A stretch of 64,000 nt of DNA from Chamaea fasciata. Taxonomy: Eukaryota; Chordata; Aves; Passeriformes; Sylviidae. Within the stretch, counting starts at the first letter, position 1. Every line of letters starts with the position of its first letter. The notes beneath the pieces are model-generated. The model worked only from the letters and a program-made list of their open reading frames with translations. It searched no databases and was not told the origin of the DNA. The translations under genes were made by a program, and so were the position numbers. Positions 12,912 through 26,740 of the stretch are shown one piece after another. The stretch is from positions 4,228,945-4,292,944 of the forward strand of contig JARCOQ010000017.1 of assembly GCA_029207755.1 (NCBI GenBank), given 5' to 3'.

Positions 12912-15900
12912 TAAGACTTGGAAATGGCAGATCTTTCTTTTGGCCTGCTAAAGGATCCTTTTTCTCATCTCTCTCTCGTCTCTCATCCAGTGGCAGTTTC
13001 AGCTGAGCTTTTACAGGTAACCATGTGAAATGTTCATGACTCCATGTTTGATGTTCTTCTGGAGTCAGGTGAAAAGGCTGTTTAATCCCGAACCACAGTT
13101 TATGCAGCCTCCACCCCTACCAGTAACACCTGGTGAGGAGTGTGAGTACATTGAAATTCTCCCTTCAGGTTGGACGTTCACAGTTCCCCTCCCCTGGAGA
13201 TGTCACAGTGCCAGGCCTGGTGTGAGCAGCCGAGCACACACTTTGCTTTGTGGTTTTCCTGGAAAGAACCTGCTTGCAGCTCAGTCTGGGGATTATTAGC
13301 TCAGCCTATAGCAGCTTCATTTTTTTGCTTCAACAGCTCCACAGTTCAGCCTCTGGTATGTCAGCAAATATCTGACAGCTGTCACAAATATGCCAGGTTT
13401 AAGATAAGAGACCTATTTCCAGATCTGCTAACAGTCAGGTGCTGGAATTTGAAGTAGTTCAGATTTCTAGTCAAGCAGGTAAAGTGTCTGACATTATTTG
13501 CATTTTCCCCCAAAACTGCAGATTTTCTGTTGGAAAAATCCCCTGAATTCAGTTTATTGGATTGTGGCCACTTGAGTCCCTCTTTCTGAGCAAAGCCTTC
13601 TCTTTGCCCTGCATTTTCACTCCAAAGATCACTAAAATTGCTGCTTCTAATACACCCTCTAGGAAATCAATAACGAATCAAGTTAGACTCAGAGATTTGT
13701 TGATATAACTCAGTGAGGCTGCCAAAAACCTCCAAGAATAAGTTGTTGCTATCAGGATGGGAGCAGACCTGTCCTGGGGGTGTCCAGGCTGCTTTGATCC
13801 CTCTTTCCACACCTTTAGGTCTGGTGAGAGGTTCCTCAGCCCTTGGTTCCCTGCAATGCTCTGTGGCTGTACCTGCTCCTGATTAATGGGAATCAGGCCA
13901 AGCTTGTGAGTTACCATACAAGAATATTTTCATCATCTGCTTTACATAGTCCTAACTACATCTGGAGAATTATTTCCTGCTTGGACTGCTTGCTTTGGAT
14001 CAGATTACAAAATACTTTTTTGCTGGATGGCCTTCATGGCTTTTGGTGGTCTGCAGGTTGTTAGAAGTTGGAGAGGCAATAGGTGCACCCACCAGAAAAA
14101 TCACAGAGTATTTGCCCACTGAGTTGGCATCCTTAGCAGATAGCACAGGATGTCTTCTTCCTTAGCAAGAACCAAATTGACGGAGAAAAAAACCAAAAAG
14201 ATTTTTTTCTGGAGTCAATTGAGAGCAATGAAATAATCTGCCAGTCTATGGCAGAGTTTTCCAGGGTCAGCAGAGAACTGCATCAGCAGTTTGGGGGAGG
14301 AAAGCTCACCTTGGCCTGTCAGAGCTGTGCGGTTCTGTGTGACTGGGGAGTTTTGGAGGTTGTGTTATTTTCATTAGTGCTGTAGCTCATTTGACAGAGG
14401 TCACTATTTTTTTTTTAAATTTATAGCTGTCAGTTGTCAGGGTAAATCTGCATTTTTTTCTTATTCATATGAAGAAATACATGAATTTCCCTTATTAAGA
14501 TTTCAGTCTACTGTATCTTAATGTACTTGTCCTGAGAAAACATTCAAGCAGGAACGAACACATTCCTCTAACAAGTCCATCTGTACATTAAGTACTGAAA
14601 AATACCTGAAATGTAATTAATGCATATTTCCCAAAATTTGTCCAGTTCAGAACTTTGAAATAATATCAGCTCTGATAAGTGGCACTTGGTAAAACATCTT
14701 TGCATCCAGCTGATAACGTCTCTGGTCTTTGGTTGTGAGAACAGCCAATCCTCATGGAGGACACAAGCTTTGAACTGCAGTATCTGCTGTGATCTCTTCA
14801 TTAACAGCACAGCTCACCTCACGAATTCAGCACCCCTGAGACCAGAAAACTTTTAACTGGGGCACAGTTATGACAGTTATGGGACACAGTGCATGACTGG
14901 TGTCTCCGTGTGGGTGAAGTCTGTCTGACAGCATCACCTGATCCAGCCTAATCAAGTGTCAGATCTCCTCAGGCATGAAAAGAGATGCATTTAGAATCTC
15001 GTGAACATACATAATACCCTCTCTTCTTTCTTCCCTACAGTGTTCACTCACACTAAAGAAGATCTTATGAGACCTTTTGTACTTTAAATTGTTTGACATC
15101 ACAGACAGAAAATAGGAAGTTTGTGGATGAAGTACCTGCACACAGCAGCCCAGGTTCACTTCATGCAATGGCGTTTCTTTGCTGTCTCCAGCAAATCCCT
15201 CGGTCTTTCTGCATCTCTGTATTTTCAATATACATAATGTGTATGTAAAAGAAGTAATTTTTCCAATGTCCTTGAGTTTCATGTATCTCCATGAATTTCT
15301 GATTTCATATGAAATACTCTGAGAAATTTATGGAGCAAAACCTTAATGTGCAGTTACCTAAATGCATGATCCAGCTGCATTTCGCAGCCCCTGGGTTCAT
15401 GACTTTCAGTTACTGACCGCTGACAGACACTTCTCCTTTTCCTGATCTTTGTGGGGCCAATGAAGAGAACACTCTTTTCTCCTGTGGGATGTCAAAACCT
15501 CTCCTCAGAGGTTCTGCCTTGCCCCCTTCCCACTGTGTGCTGGGTTGGATTCCATAATTGTCCAGCAGAGCTCCTCTCTGGCAGTGTTAGGAGCACTTCA
15601 GGGGCCCGTCAGACTCCAGGAGTTCAGGAGAATCTGCCACTCTCCTACATCAGAGAAAGATTCTCCCATTTATTTGGGGACACCTGAATCCATCAGATCA
15701 AAGCATCACCTGTACAGTTGGCTGGTTAAACAATGCCTTCTTGCTCCAACATGAGAGACATTTCCCCTCTGCTTCCCTTGGGATTTCAGTGAGCATGGTG
15801 CAGCATAAAGTGTCTCCATCCACGGGGTTTTACATTTCAGAGCTGTCTGTGTGTGAGCAGGATGGTGGTTGTTCATTTTAGAGTTACCCTGGGCTGGGGT

Positions 15901-17461
15901 GAACAAATTCCTCCTAGGGATTACTAATAACATGTATCAGAAGGCTCCCAAAGAACCTGAAATGATGAAAACTGGCAACAATCACCCTTTATGTGCAGTA
16001 AAATAAAACTCTGCCTCAGCCTTTGTGTTCTTGGCGTGTTCTGCCAAGGTTAAGCAGTTTAGTAAAAAGGAAAAGAAACCCCAAAACACACTGGGGATAT
16101 CAAACCAGTAGAAAAGAGATGTTCATCCCTTTTTTTTCTTGGTCTGAGTCAGTCCAGATTGACTGTTCAATAATAGCCTTTATGCTCTTCTAAAAGGTGC
16201 TCAGGAGCTATGGAAACGATTTCTAATAATCTTGTCTTTTGTTTCCCTTTGCTTGTTTATATTGGCAGGCTTTAATTTATTAATTGGAAAACTGTCAACA
16301 TTTGTTAACGTAATATTTGAAACAAACACATAAATAATCTTAATAAGTTTGGATAAATGGGCTCAGTAATTATTTTTTTCTTTGAAAGTTTAGTTAGAAA
16401 GGGATTTATGGAAGAGTTTACACTATATGCCTGTAATAGTGAAACTTTGAATCCAGGTTGTGTTCTCTCCTTGGTAATTTTGAATATTTGTGACAGCTCT
16501 CTTATATCCTGATAAAGCTTTTCTAGCACAACTTAAATCATCACAGGTCTGTCTCATATACAGGCCTGAGACACTTCTTGATCTGCTGATATGGCAATGC
16601 CAAAACATCGCTTTAATCTGCCAGTGCACCTAACCTCTGTTATTTCTACTCCAGAATAAGCCATCTCCAGCCTTTTGGAATTCCACCTCACCATCAGTGG
16701 TCAGAGATATTTAAGGACCACGTTTCTATCCTGGCTAAGATACAGCTTCAGCAAATTTGCCTGCCCTTGGAAAAGAGGATATGGATTTAGCACTTGCAGA
16801 GCTGGCAACCTGGCACGTGCTCATAAATCAGGTCGTTTCCCATTCAAATGTAAATATTTGCACCAGCAATTCATGTGCAGATGGAGGTATATAACTTGTA
16901 CCCCCAAAATAAAGCCTAGGATTTGAAATGGTGCACTTTATATGCAAGCAATTATTCTTTATCATATCCCATCTATCCCTGGTGATACGCTGGGAAAAGG
17001 AGCAAAAAGGCACTGCAAATTTTTTAGATCCCTTCTGAATATTGCAGCAAACAGATTAGGGTGAACAAGGTGAAAAACCTATCATTCTGCAGAGTGGTTA
17101 GGTGCTGTTCATTCTTAAATTCAAGAGGAAAGAGTATTTTCTTACAAAATTCTCTTTTTCTGGCTTTTAGGATGGTGTATTTTCTGCCATACAATTGGTC
17201 CTTCTTCTTGGCTTCTTTGTTCAGGCTTTGGGAACACGTCCAGCTCAGATTTAGACATCTGTGTGATTTTATACAGGGAATATTTCCCGTGAAGCCAAAG
17301 GCAAATACCATCATTTCATAAAATAAGGCATATTCATAACCCTTTGCAAATTTGTGGCCTTGATGCCTGAGACCGCTTCCAGCTTCAGCTGGGTCATGGA
17401 GGTTTATGATGACTGCAATAATGTTTCCTCTTCTGAGAAAAGGATTTTTCCATGATTTTTT
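12912..17461. other. non-coding DNA, no gene seen
   Basis: Single-copy sequence. A strong pyrimidine tract and ccag acceptor-like site ends at 12990, but every frame after it soon meets a stop, and only a 26-base segment separates it from a CAG-GTAACC donor-like site. No gene or mobile element recognised. Confidence 0.5.
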
Positions 17462-17509
17462 CATGTTTTAAAGAGAGGTAAAAAAAGATTTACCTCTCTT
17501 TAAAATATG
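17462..17509. repeat. near-perfect hairpin, 21-pair stem
   Basis: Bases 17466-17482 (TTTTAAAGAGAGGTAAA) are the exact reverse complement of 17489-17505, with a 6-base loop AAAAGA between. The stem extends outward through one G-T wobble (17465 with 17506) and three more pairs, to 17462 and 17509. The loop is short and the stem A+T-rich, so it does not look like a microRNA precursor. Confidence 0.9.
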
Positions 17510-20500
17510 GTAACCCAAGGGCACCAGGAGCATCCTCAAGTAAGGGTGTCCTCATCATGCTGTGAGAGAGCAGTAGTGTGATACTTACAGCTCACAACTG
17601 CATAAAGGCTGTTTGAATTCTCTGAGACCATCACAATCCCAGGAAATCAGCTGAAGTCTTTGTTTCTCAAACATTTAAAGTCAGAGGACCAACTAAACTT
17701 TTGTAAGAGTATTGCAAAAAAAAAAAAGTCAAAATAGCTGCAGATGATGTTGGCTTGTTGACACTTTTTGTTCATGAGCTAAAGTTGTTGGCTTGTTGAT
17801 TTCTGTTCCTAAGCTAAAATTCAATCATCCATTTATTGCTTAAATTTTGCCCCATTCTTTTTCCTTGCTTGCCTGCGGGAGCTATAAAGAGACAAGAAAA
17901 AAAAAAAAAAAGAAAAAAAGAAAAAAAGAGAGCTTTGTAGATCAATTCTGATTTCTTACAGGATTTCTTACGCTGGAGTCCAGACAAGGAACACTGATTT
18001 GCCTTGCTTTTTTATTTTTTTAATCCCCTGTGATTTTATAGTCCTGAAGAAAATCATTAGTTGCTGGGTTTTGCCTAAAATACAGGCTGAAGCCATACAA
18101 GCCAGGCAAAGGATTTGTTTTCACTTGTTCCAGGATGAAGAGCATTGTGTTTCTGGTCTGACGCCCCTTAGGAACCAGATTCTGTTATGTTCCAAGTGTC
18201 CCGGAATTCTGATGACACCAAAAAGGGTTTAGATCTCCCTGCACCTTCCCATACCCAGCCCTGGGTTTTTTAAATATTTTTGCAGACCCCAGTATCTCCC
18301 TGTGTTTGATGGCTGCTCCTGAGAACTCACAGCATCTGCTGCAAGTCTTTAGCAAGGGAGTGAAAGCGCTGGAGACAGAAAAAGGAGGCTTAAAATCCAC
18401 CTGTCTTACAGGAAGAGGAACCTTTCAGGTGTGAGATAAATGGCAGCTCCAGCAACACCTCCACAAAAGCTGCGGCTTAATGAGAATCCATCAGGCAGAG
18501 CTGCTTACTAACACCCAGCTCCAGCCTTTCGGGGAGGAAGGTGGGAATAGACTCAGGAGCAATCGTGGTATCAGCCCGTGCCTGCTAGGAGATAAAAAAG
18601 AAAGCTTGAGCACAAGCTCTCCTAAACTCCTAGAGTAAGGAGGCCAACATGCTTGCAGGAAAATCCAACTTGTTCTGCTGATTTTGTTCCCAGGACACAT
18701 TCAGTTAATTTAACACTGCAAAGAGCTCGGAGTGGCACGGAAAACAACCACAGAACACTCTGGGAAGGGTGGCTTTCTGAGGCAAAACCATGAAAGTTGG
18801 TTTTGCTAGGGAAAAAGCAGGTCAATTTGGCATAATCTGCTTGATATTATCCCTGTACTTCAAAAGAATCAAATATTCTTTTCTTGACAGCAAAAAACAT
18901 GCAACAAGGCATTTTTATCTGATAGCAAAAGACCAAGGACACTGACAAATCTGTGCTTTGCATCAATTTTGGTGAAAATGTGTTCAACATCCATATGAGA
19001 AAACTTCCTCAGTGAAGGCTGTTATTGCACAGTTCTTCCATCTGCTAAGTGGTAATCATGATAAGCCCAACACTGAAAGGTTATAATTGAAAATGTCTTT
19101 GGATCATCACTGGTGGCAAAATTTGTTGGAGAGTTATGGGGTTAATCTAATGATGCTTATAAGGAAAGCATGAAACCACATTAGAGACAAAGCTGTGATT
19201 ACCTCCCTTCCCCACAAATAAAAGAGATGAGTATAAACATTTTCTGAGCTTCTTTCATGGTAGATTAGGAAATGAACCATCATGCATGCTGAATAGTTAA
19301 GAATGGGACTAAATTAAATTTCTGAAACAGAGGACGCAAATACTGTATGGCCAATAGCAGATATTTTAGAAATCTAATTTCTTGAAGCGAGATAAATGCA
19401 TAAACAAGTGTTCTGCTTAAGCTTATTAAGCATCTCACTACATTTCCCTTCTGGTATTTTTTGGCTATGATTTTTAACAAGCAGTAGTTATTTGGGCTGT
19501 GCCCACTGCTTGTGTTTTCAAGCCGAGACATCGCAAGAAAATTATCTTCTTCAAAAAGAAATTGCATCATGTGTGGTGGATTTGTCCTCAGCTACTTATT
19601 ATTACTTTATCTTATATCAACGTGTTTAATGCCTCTGTGATGTCTCATGGGCAATCACCTGCATCTTACAGAGATCTCAGCCACTTGGAGCTCTCCTTTT
19701 AAATTTCTCCCGGCTGCTGTTCTGTTGCTGAAAATTAATACAGCACAAAAGGCAACTGTAGATATTGTTCAGTGAGTATCAACAACATCCCCTTGCTAAT
19801 CCTTCTTCTGAGCTGAGCCACCAAAACTCAATCTCCCCTTTAACCTTCTCCTTTGCAAGAATACAATAGCCTAAATTGTATTATTCTGTCCCTGTGCAGT
19901 GTAGTGCTGGTACCTCTTGTCAAAGGGCACCCACAAAAGTGTTCCTCTTTCGTTTGTAATAAATCTTTTGTCCTCAGGATGTGTGTACTTGCAGACAAGG
20001 GAGAAGAGGAAAGGCTCTGGAGCATCTCTCCTATCCTTTAAACTGAATTTTTCCTCGATATTAAGATGTAGTTTCTGGAGACAAAATCTCTTAAGTGTGC
20101 TTGGGGGAAGTACTTGTACATGTGTTTGAAAAGTATGCAGAAGGAACTGGAATGGTGTGGACCTAAAATGGCTCCCTTATAGACTGGGGGGTTGATTGTT
20201 GAGTTCAGCGGGTATTGAGTTAAAACAAAATAGTCTTTTGAAAATCTGGTTCAGAATTTCATTTCGTGATGGAGATTTAGCTGGACTATTGACTTCAGAG
20301 AGCTGTGTTGTGAGAGCCCTGATGTGGATGCTTCATCTCTCCAGAACACATGGTCCAAGAGACTTCTGTTCCAAAGGCAAGCAAAGAAACATTTATTAAA
20401 AGCCCTGTTGTATTTTCTGTGCAGATGAGTGTTTTCCTTTGTGCAGTTGCCATTCCAACTAAACAGATCAGGAAAAAAAGCTGCCAGAGCCCCTTGGACA

Positions 20501-22671
20501 CTTTGGGGTCCAGCAGGGCTTGTCCCACCCACCCTCATGGGGACAGAGATCCAGACAAGGGTTGGATCAGTGTGGCCACATTGCCTGGAGGCTTCTCGGA
20601 GCCCATTTCACTCTGCAGTGCAGGTGCTCCAGGAGAATGTGCCTCCTGGATTCTCCTGCAGCTCCCACACATGGCAGGAGGATCCTGGGACTGTTTCTTG
20701 GTCACTTTTTTCAGGAGCTCACACAGAGATTTAAAGCCTTCCTTAAGTGCTTCTATTTTGGAAAATCATGGCCCTCAGTGTTTGGGGTATTTTTTGTTGT
20801 TGTTTTTTTGTTGTGGGTTTTTTTTTTTTTTCTAGAATCACAGAACTGAGACTACAACCCATGTGTGTTGAACCATGGAATAAAATTTATATCCATTTGA
20901 AGAGCTAATATCACAAGGTCATGAGAGTCCCCAGAGAAATTTGGAGTGTATCCTCCAATCACTGTGAAATTAAGAGAGGACAGTTGAGCAGCTTGGACAA
21001 AGTGCCTGGGCTTGCTGGAGCCGTGGATGTGACTTGAAGGATGGGGAAATTCACAGCTGCTAACAATAGGTTTTTCTAGCCAAGGAGAAAAGATGACAGC
21101 TGAAAGATTTGTCTTTTCAGCATGACATAGCTTTTCAATAAAAATATTGGTGTCTCAGTTGGGTGAGGTGAAAGGGTTGGGATAATTTCACTGACACCCT
21201 TTTGCCTCCTGTTACCACAGTGCTATTGACCATGTGAGCTCAAAGGTTTTAATGTTATTTATTGGTGAGTCATCACATGTGTCCCTGACGCTTTAAAATA
21301 AAATCAAGACAAGTATTCCTGTCCACTAGAACTTACAAGGCAAATTAATGACATTTTTTCGGCACCAGATGAAGGGAATCACAGTGGAAAGGTTATCACA
21401 GTCTGGAGAAATGGTCATTTTGCACACAGGCAGATGTGCTAGACATCAGAGTGCCCTAAAGTTATAGATGAGTGTAGAATAAAGCCCAGTTTGGGGTTAT
21501 TATCCTGAAATCAATCAGGGAGAAATTCCTATGAAACATCTGTGTATTTAAGTGAGTTCTTGTGACATTTTCAAAAGTACACCAGATTTCCCTTTCAGCA
21601 GATTATAAAGGAATGTTTTAGGGACTCATCACTCTATTTGGAATCACATGCACTAGAAATACTAAAATATTGAAGGAATATGGATTCTTGAACTAATCTG
21701 GGAACCACTTAACTGTGGGTCTGTGTCTTGGTGTATTCCTGGGTGAGGTGCAGCCAGTCTGCTCCCCAGGTATGTCTTGTAATTCCCACCTGCTTCTCCG
21801 TAGATATTTTTATTTAGGGGAAAACAGTGCTCTAAGGAAAAAACCTTAATGGAGCTACTCTTGCTTTTCTCCTGAACTCCAATGTGTGAAGACAATTTTT
21901 CAGAAGTTAAATAATCTGCAGCAATTGTGACACATGAATTACATGATTTTTGTAATGGCTGCGCTAATCTTTTTCATTTTTATATGGAAGGCATTTGTTT
22001 TAGCCTTAATCTATATTTTTTTTCTCATGGACTTTGCCCTTTTTAATATTTAAACATCTGAAAAAGAAATAGACTTTTTAAGCTAATTGATAATCTAAGC
22101 AGTTTGGTCATAAAAAATAAACTGAAGCTAGCGGGCAGTTTTCAGCCTTTTCATACCCTCTATTTCATCTCAAATCTCTTAATTACAGGACCTCATCATA
22201 AAACATCCCTAACAGAGTAAGCCAATTAATTTTATACAGCAGCATTAAAAACTACACAATGTGATGAATGAGGGTATTTGCCCCCCTGCAAACACGCACA
22301 TGAACCTGGCACCTTGGTGCTGATAAACCTGAGGTTCCCAATATATCCACAGGGGCTGGAGTTATTTCTTGTGTCTTACAGTGCTGTAGGTAAATGATGT
22401 GGTGCTCAGCAAAGTAGCTACATTACAAAGGGAAAAAAAAAATTAAAATATCATTTTCTCAAAGATCTGTGCTTTACTAGTACAATAACTTCATCAGTAG
22501 AATAGGAATTTGTCACTGAAAGAGCAAGAGGAATAGAGTGGACACCTGAAATTTTAAGGGAAATGCCTTGAAGTGGGGTGAATATTGATGGTAATAGATA
22601 AGTATTTCCAAAATGAAAATGAGAGATGGGACAGGAAAACAGCACAAAGTTCAACTTTTTTACTGCTGTAG
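17510..22671. other. non-coding DNA, small duplications and A-rich tract
   Basis: Contains an imperfect two-copy tandem duplication at 17748-17818 (gttggcttgttg repeated 39 bases apart), an A-rich tract with regular G at about 17896-17932, and a T run at 20818-20831. A+T-rich and rich in TAAT words around 22060-22260. No gene or mobile element recognised. Confidence 0.55.
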
Positions 22672-22749
22672 TAATCTGGGAAAATTCAGATCTGGGGCTT
22701 GACTCAAATTTCTCAGCTTTGGCCCCTTGTAATTCAAATGTCATCTCAG
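22672..22749 (+). other. weak candidate internal exon (78 bp)
   Basis: A pyrimidine-rich acceptor (acttttttactgctgtag) is followed by 78 bases with one open frame, entered at the third base and reading IWENSDLGLDSNFSALAP at its start. It ends in CAG before a strong GTAAGC donor. The length is a multiple of three. The other two frames have stops. No family recognised. It is the best-looking exon signal on the plus strand in the first half of the window, but a chance pairing cannot be excluded. Confidence 0.2.
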
Positions 22750-25700
22750 GTAAGCGAGGCTGACAGTGGAGTGTGCCTGGGCTGAACTCCCTGAGCTCTG
22801 TCCTTGCTCACACTGAATGCTCTGAGTGGATTTCAGCTGATTGTTCAGGGAATCTCTGTCACCCAGAGCCTGTGTGACCCCTAGGTGGCTCCTTTGTAGG
22901 AGGGGACAGGGGACACCACAAAGAAAAGCTCCAAACCCTCTGAAGTGTCACGGATCTGCTGCTTCCAAGGGACCTGGGAAGGGATGGGGGACAAAGGGTG
23001 GCTCAGGGCTCCGGATGAGCCAACTTCACCTGCAGAATGAGCCCTTGAAACCCGCCCAGCATCACTGCCTGGCTCAGCCACAGCCCAAAGTTACAACCCC
23101 CAAAGTTAAACACATTTGCCCCCAGTAATTTTGGGTAGTCACCACTTTCGTGTTCTCTTTCTGTGATAAATACAATGACAAATCCTGATGGGGAGGAAGA
23201 GGCTCATTTCACACATATCTGGGCTGGAGGGTATTTTGGCTGTTTCTATAACAAACACAAATACATATCTGTGCACTCTCAGACATGTATATTTTAATTA
23301 ATCCCCGCTCCCAAGTTTAATTACAAGCTATTCCATCTCCAGAATGTGGCTTACAGCACAGAGATAAATTGATACTTTGTCAGGGTACCCAAACATCTTC
23401 AGGAAATTTTAAATCAAGTGGCACACAGTGTGAGGTTTTATGACTCAGCCAATCCTACCAAATTACAAAGGGAACAATATATATACCTGTCTCTAGGCTT
23501 GAGTATGGTAATGATTAACTGAGAATATTTTCTGAGTGATTTGTTACATTAAAAAGCACTAAAATTACTTATGCCAATAAGTATGTTATAGTTAAACTCT
23601 ATGTATTATTTAAACAGTTTGGTTACTGCTAGCATGATTTATAAATTCAATATAAAAATGCTCAGATTTTTCACTGGTTATATTATTAGTCTCTTGATAA
23701 AAATTCCTTGCTTTTCTTCCATCTCAAGGGAACTTAATTTAAATATGAATAATGGAAAGAAGCCCACTTCCAGAAATTTAAACTAATCGTGCCTTTTAAG
23801 GCAGAAAAACCTTGGATTGAATTTTGGAGTTAGCAGAAAAGAATGAAATGGTAAAAAATTGTCTTCTATCTTGATGTGTGATAAAATGCTGCACGGGTTT
23901 GAGGCAGCATTTGGGTTTTGAAATTCAGCATCTCAGTAAACAGTTATGAGCATGCTAATGGTTCATAATTAGCGAAAAAAAAAGGTATAAATTGACAAAT
24001 CTCAGAGGGGGAAAACATCTTTAAGTTGTTTGCAATATTTTCCAGTTACACATTCCAGAAATACTGAATCGAAAGGAGTGCAAACACATGGTGGTGAGAA
24101 AGGAGACTTGTTGTTTTTGACTAGCTGAAGCTTTGGGGACATTTTATTGTGTGGAAACTGTTGGAGCCCATCCTTGCCAAGGAGAGGGAGGCATTGTGGT
24201 ACTTGAAATAGAGCACCTCGAATTTAGGGCAGTTTGTCACCGGAATCAGCTGCTGAAGCTTTCCTTAACAAAGTCTCTTTGTCTTCAGAAGTTCTGCAAG
24301 GAAGGCTTCAGGATCTTAAGGAAAACAGCCTTGGGTGAAAATGGAAAACAGTCAGCTGTAACTCACTGATGGGTCACATTGCTCTGGACACAGAGAAATG
24401 ATTTGGCCTTCTGAAGAAATTGGATTATTGAGGGTCCTGATTAGGCTCAGGGGTGCTGTTGCATAATGATCTGTCACTGCTGGGTTGGTTTGCAGGAAGG
24501 TCCTGCAGCTGGTGGGGAGACAGCAGCAGCACATGTTGGCTTCTGAATTCCAACACCCTGAGCCTGCTTTCCACCCTCCAGCACCTCCCAAAGCTGTCAA
24601 GGTAACCAAAAATCTGCTGAACTCAAGGAAGGAGGAGCATAAGTACAGAAAATTATCCCTGCTGGGTTTGGTACCAGACTCTTTCAAAAGCAGCCCTGTT
24701 GAGGACATCCTAGAGCTGCCCTTGCTTTTCATGTTCACTGTACAGATCTTTGTACCCAAAGCTGTTTAACTCCAGTAACAGCATCTTTAATTTTGTGTAT
24801 CGTGATTTCTTTGATCTTTAATGCCCACTTTTCTATTGGTTGGCATGATGCATTGAATTGTTGGGATTTTCAGTGGTCAGCTTGAGGTGCATCCTTTTCA
24901 AGAATTAAAAATGTTTTGCTGAGATGAGAATTATTTGGTTTTGTGGGTTTTTTTCCACTGGAGCTTAAATCTGGCATGTTCTACAAATGAAGGGTCTGAT
25001 TGGTGGTCCCATGTGTGGATGCACTAAAACAAACGTCAATAGTGGTTTAAAGAGAGTGCAGGGAAATACCCAATGGGTTAATTAGGCAAGTTCCATAGCA
25101 AGATTCAAATTAGGCTCATTGGGTCATGGAAAAATCGTTTTTGTTTATCCAAAACCAGAAGGGGGATTCAAATCTTGATTGTGAGTTTCAAGTAAGTGTT
25201 CAGGCTGCAAACAAATGACACATTCTGAATAATTTAGGAAGGTCACTGACTATTCTGGCTGTGCCCTGAATTCTCTCTGCAGTCCTGCTGTCTGCTACCT
25301 CGGCTTTGGTTTACAAACATTATTGGCACTTTGGCATCCCAAATTTCTCCTTGTTTTTTTTTTTTTTTCTTCTTCTCCCTCTCCAGGATGTCTCATGTTT
25401 TTGTGAAGGTTTGGCGCATGTCCACTGTCCAATCCTCACAGATGTTGCCCATTGATTTCCACAGCCGGGTAATAACATCCCCCAGTGTGGGAGCCTGAAG
25501 ATTTATCTGCTGCTGCCAAAGTTGTCTTGTTCCTTGCTCAGGGCTGGAAATGTGACATCCTGTGTCTCCCTTCTTTTGCCTTTGTTTCCTCATTTCCAAA
25601 AGATATGGCACTTGTTAAGAGAACTCTGGTACAGAAAGTTAGAAATCACTATTAATGAGCCTTCTGTATATGCAAATTCTGAAATGACAGCTTATTCCCT

Positions 25701-26740
25701 GGTATAATTAACAGTATTATTTCTGCTCCCATGGATAAGGTTTTGTCAGTTCTCTTTTCCAGTAAAATTTCTAGCGGAGCTTAAACCCCAGGAAATAGAT
25801 CCATTTATGAGGAAGCTCTGTTTCTCTACATTCAGTCAAGAACAGGATTCTTCATAAAATTCTATTTAAATGACACTCAGTTATTTTCCATTAGAAGAAG
25901 GTAAAATAATACTTTGCTTACCAATTTACCATGGGGTTTTTTCTAGTTTTTTTAACAGAAAAATATCTGTTTCTAATAGAAAGTGTTTGGCAATTATTTT
26001 TTAGCAGCTATTAGCATATTGTAAGAGGGGGAAGAAGTAAATGGCTGTGATATTGTAGGTCATACAGTTATTCCAGATACAGAGAAAATATTCTCTAACC
26101 TATTCCCTGTGTTTATCCTTAAACATTTATCCTCCCTGAGTGCCAAATTCCAACATTAGTCTCTGGCTGGTGCATCCTTCCAGCAGCCTCAGACTCTGAA
26201 CCCTCTGGCTGCGTTTTCTGATTGTAAATCCTGTCACTTAATCTCGCCTAACTGAGCAGAGAAGTCAGAGTTCTCCATTAGCATACAGCAGATCCTGGGA
26301 GGAGGATGATTTGTGCAGCAGCGCTCTCAGATGAGCTATTGATGATCCCCAGTGAGATCCCAGCAGAGGGAATCACTCTGATTTAAGACCATAAGGCAAC
26401 AACCGCTCCTCTCACCTAAGATTTGTATGTTTTAAAAAAATAAAAAATGACAGCTTGCTCTGGTGGTCCGGAAGCTTCCCAGCAGAGGGGTGGGCTCCTC
26501 CCTCCCATCTTTCACTGTTGTCTTAGGAAAACTGAGCCATAAATTGGGTTGAATTTCTTGGGGTTTGCCTTCAAAATTTTTGGGCGAGGTGGCAGAAAGC
26601 ACCTGTTCTGTTTGCCCTCAGCAGGTGTGTTACCCTCCTTTGGGAAAGCTGTGCCTGGATCAAGTGGGGCCTTTTGGAAGCAGCAAATAATCTGGGAGCT
26701 GGAGGTGATGGGTGGCTCCAGCTGATGGAGGGTGAGGATA
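22750..26740. other. non-coding DNA, no gene seen
   Basis: A more G+C-rich stretch at about 22840-23110 without recognisable coding content, then A+T-rich sequence. T run at 25354-25368. No mobile element recognised. Confidence 0.55.

Noticed and set aside
12990..13016. Possible 26-bp microexon after a very strong pyrimidine tract
   Set aside because: Donor context (GTAACC) is weak, and frames continuing past it soon stop. Microexons of this size cannot be supported without transcript data.
17462..17509. Hairpin as a microRNA precursor
   Set aside because: The stem-loop is under 50 bases with a 6-base loop and A+T-rich stem, too short for a typical animal precursor.
20830..20850. Sequence tagaatcacagaactgagac as a CR1 end relic
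   Set aside because: Only about ten bases resemble the CR1 terminal repeat, and the following sequence does not match the element.
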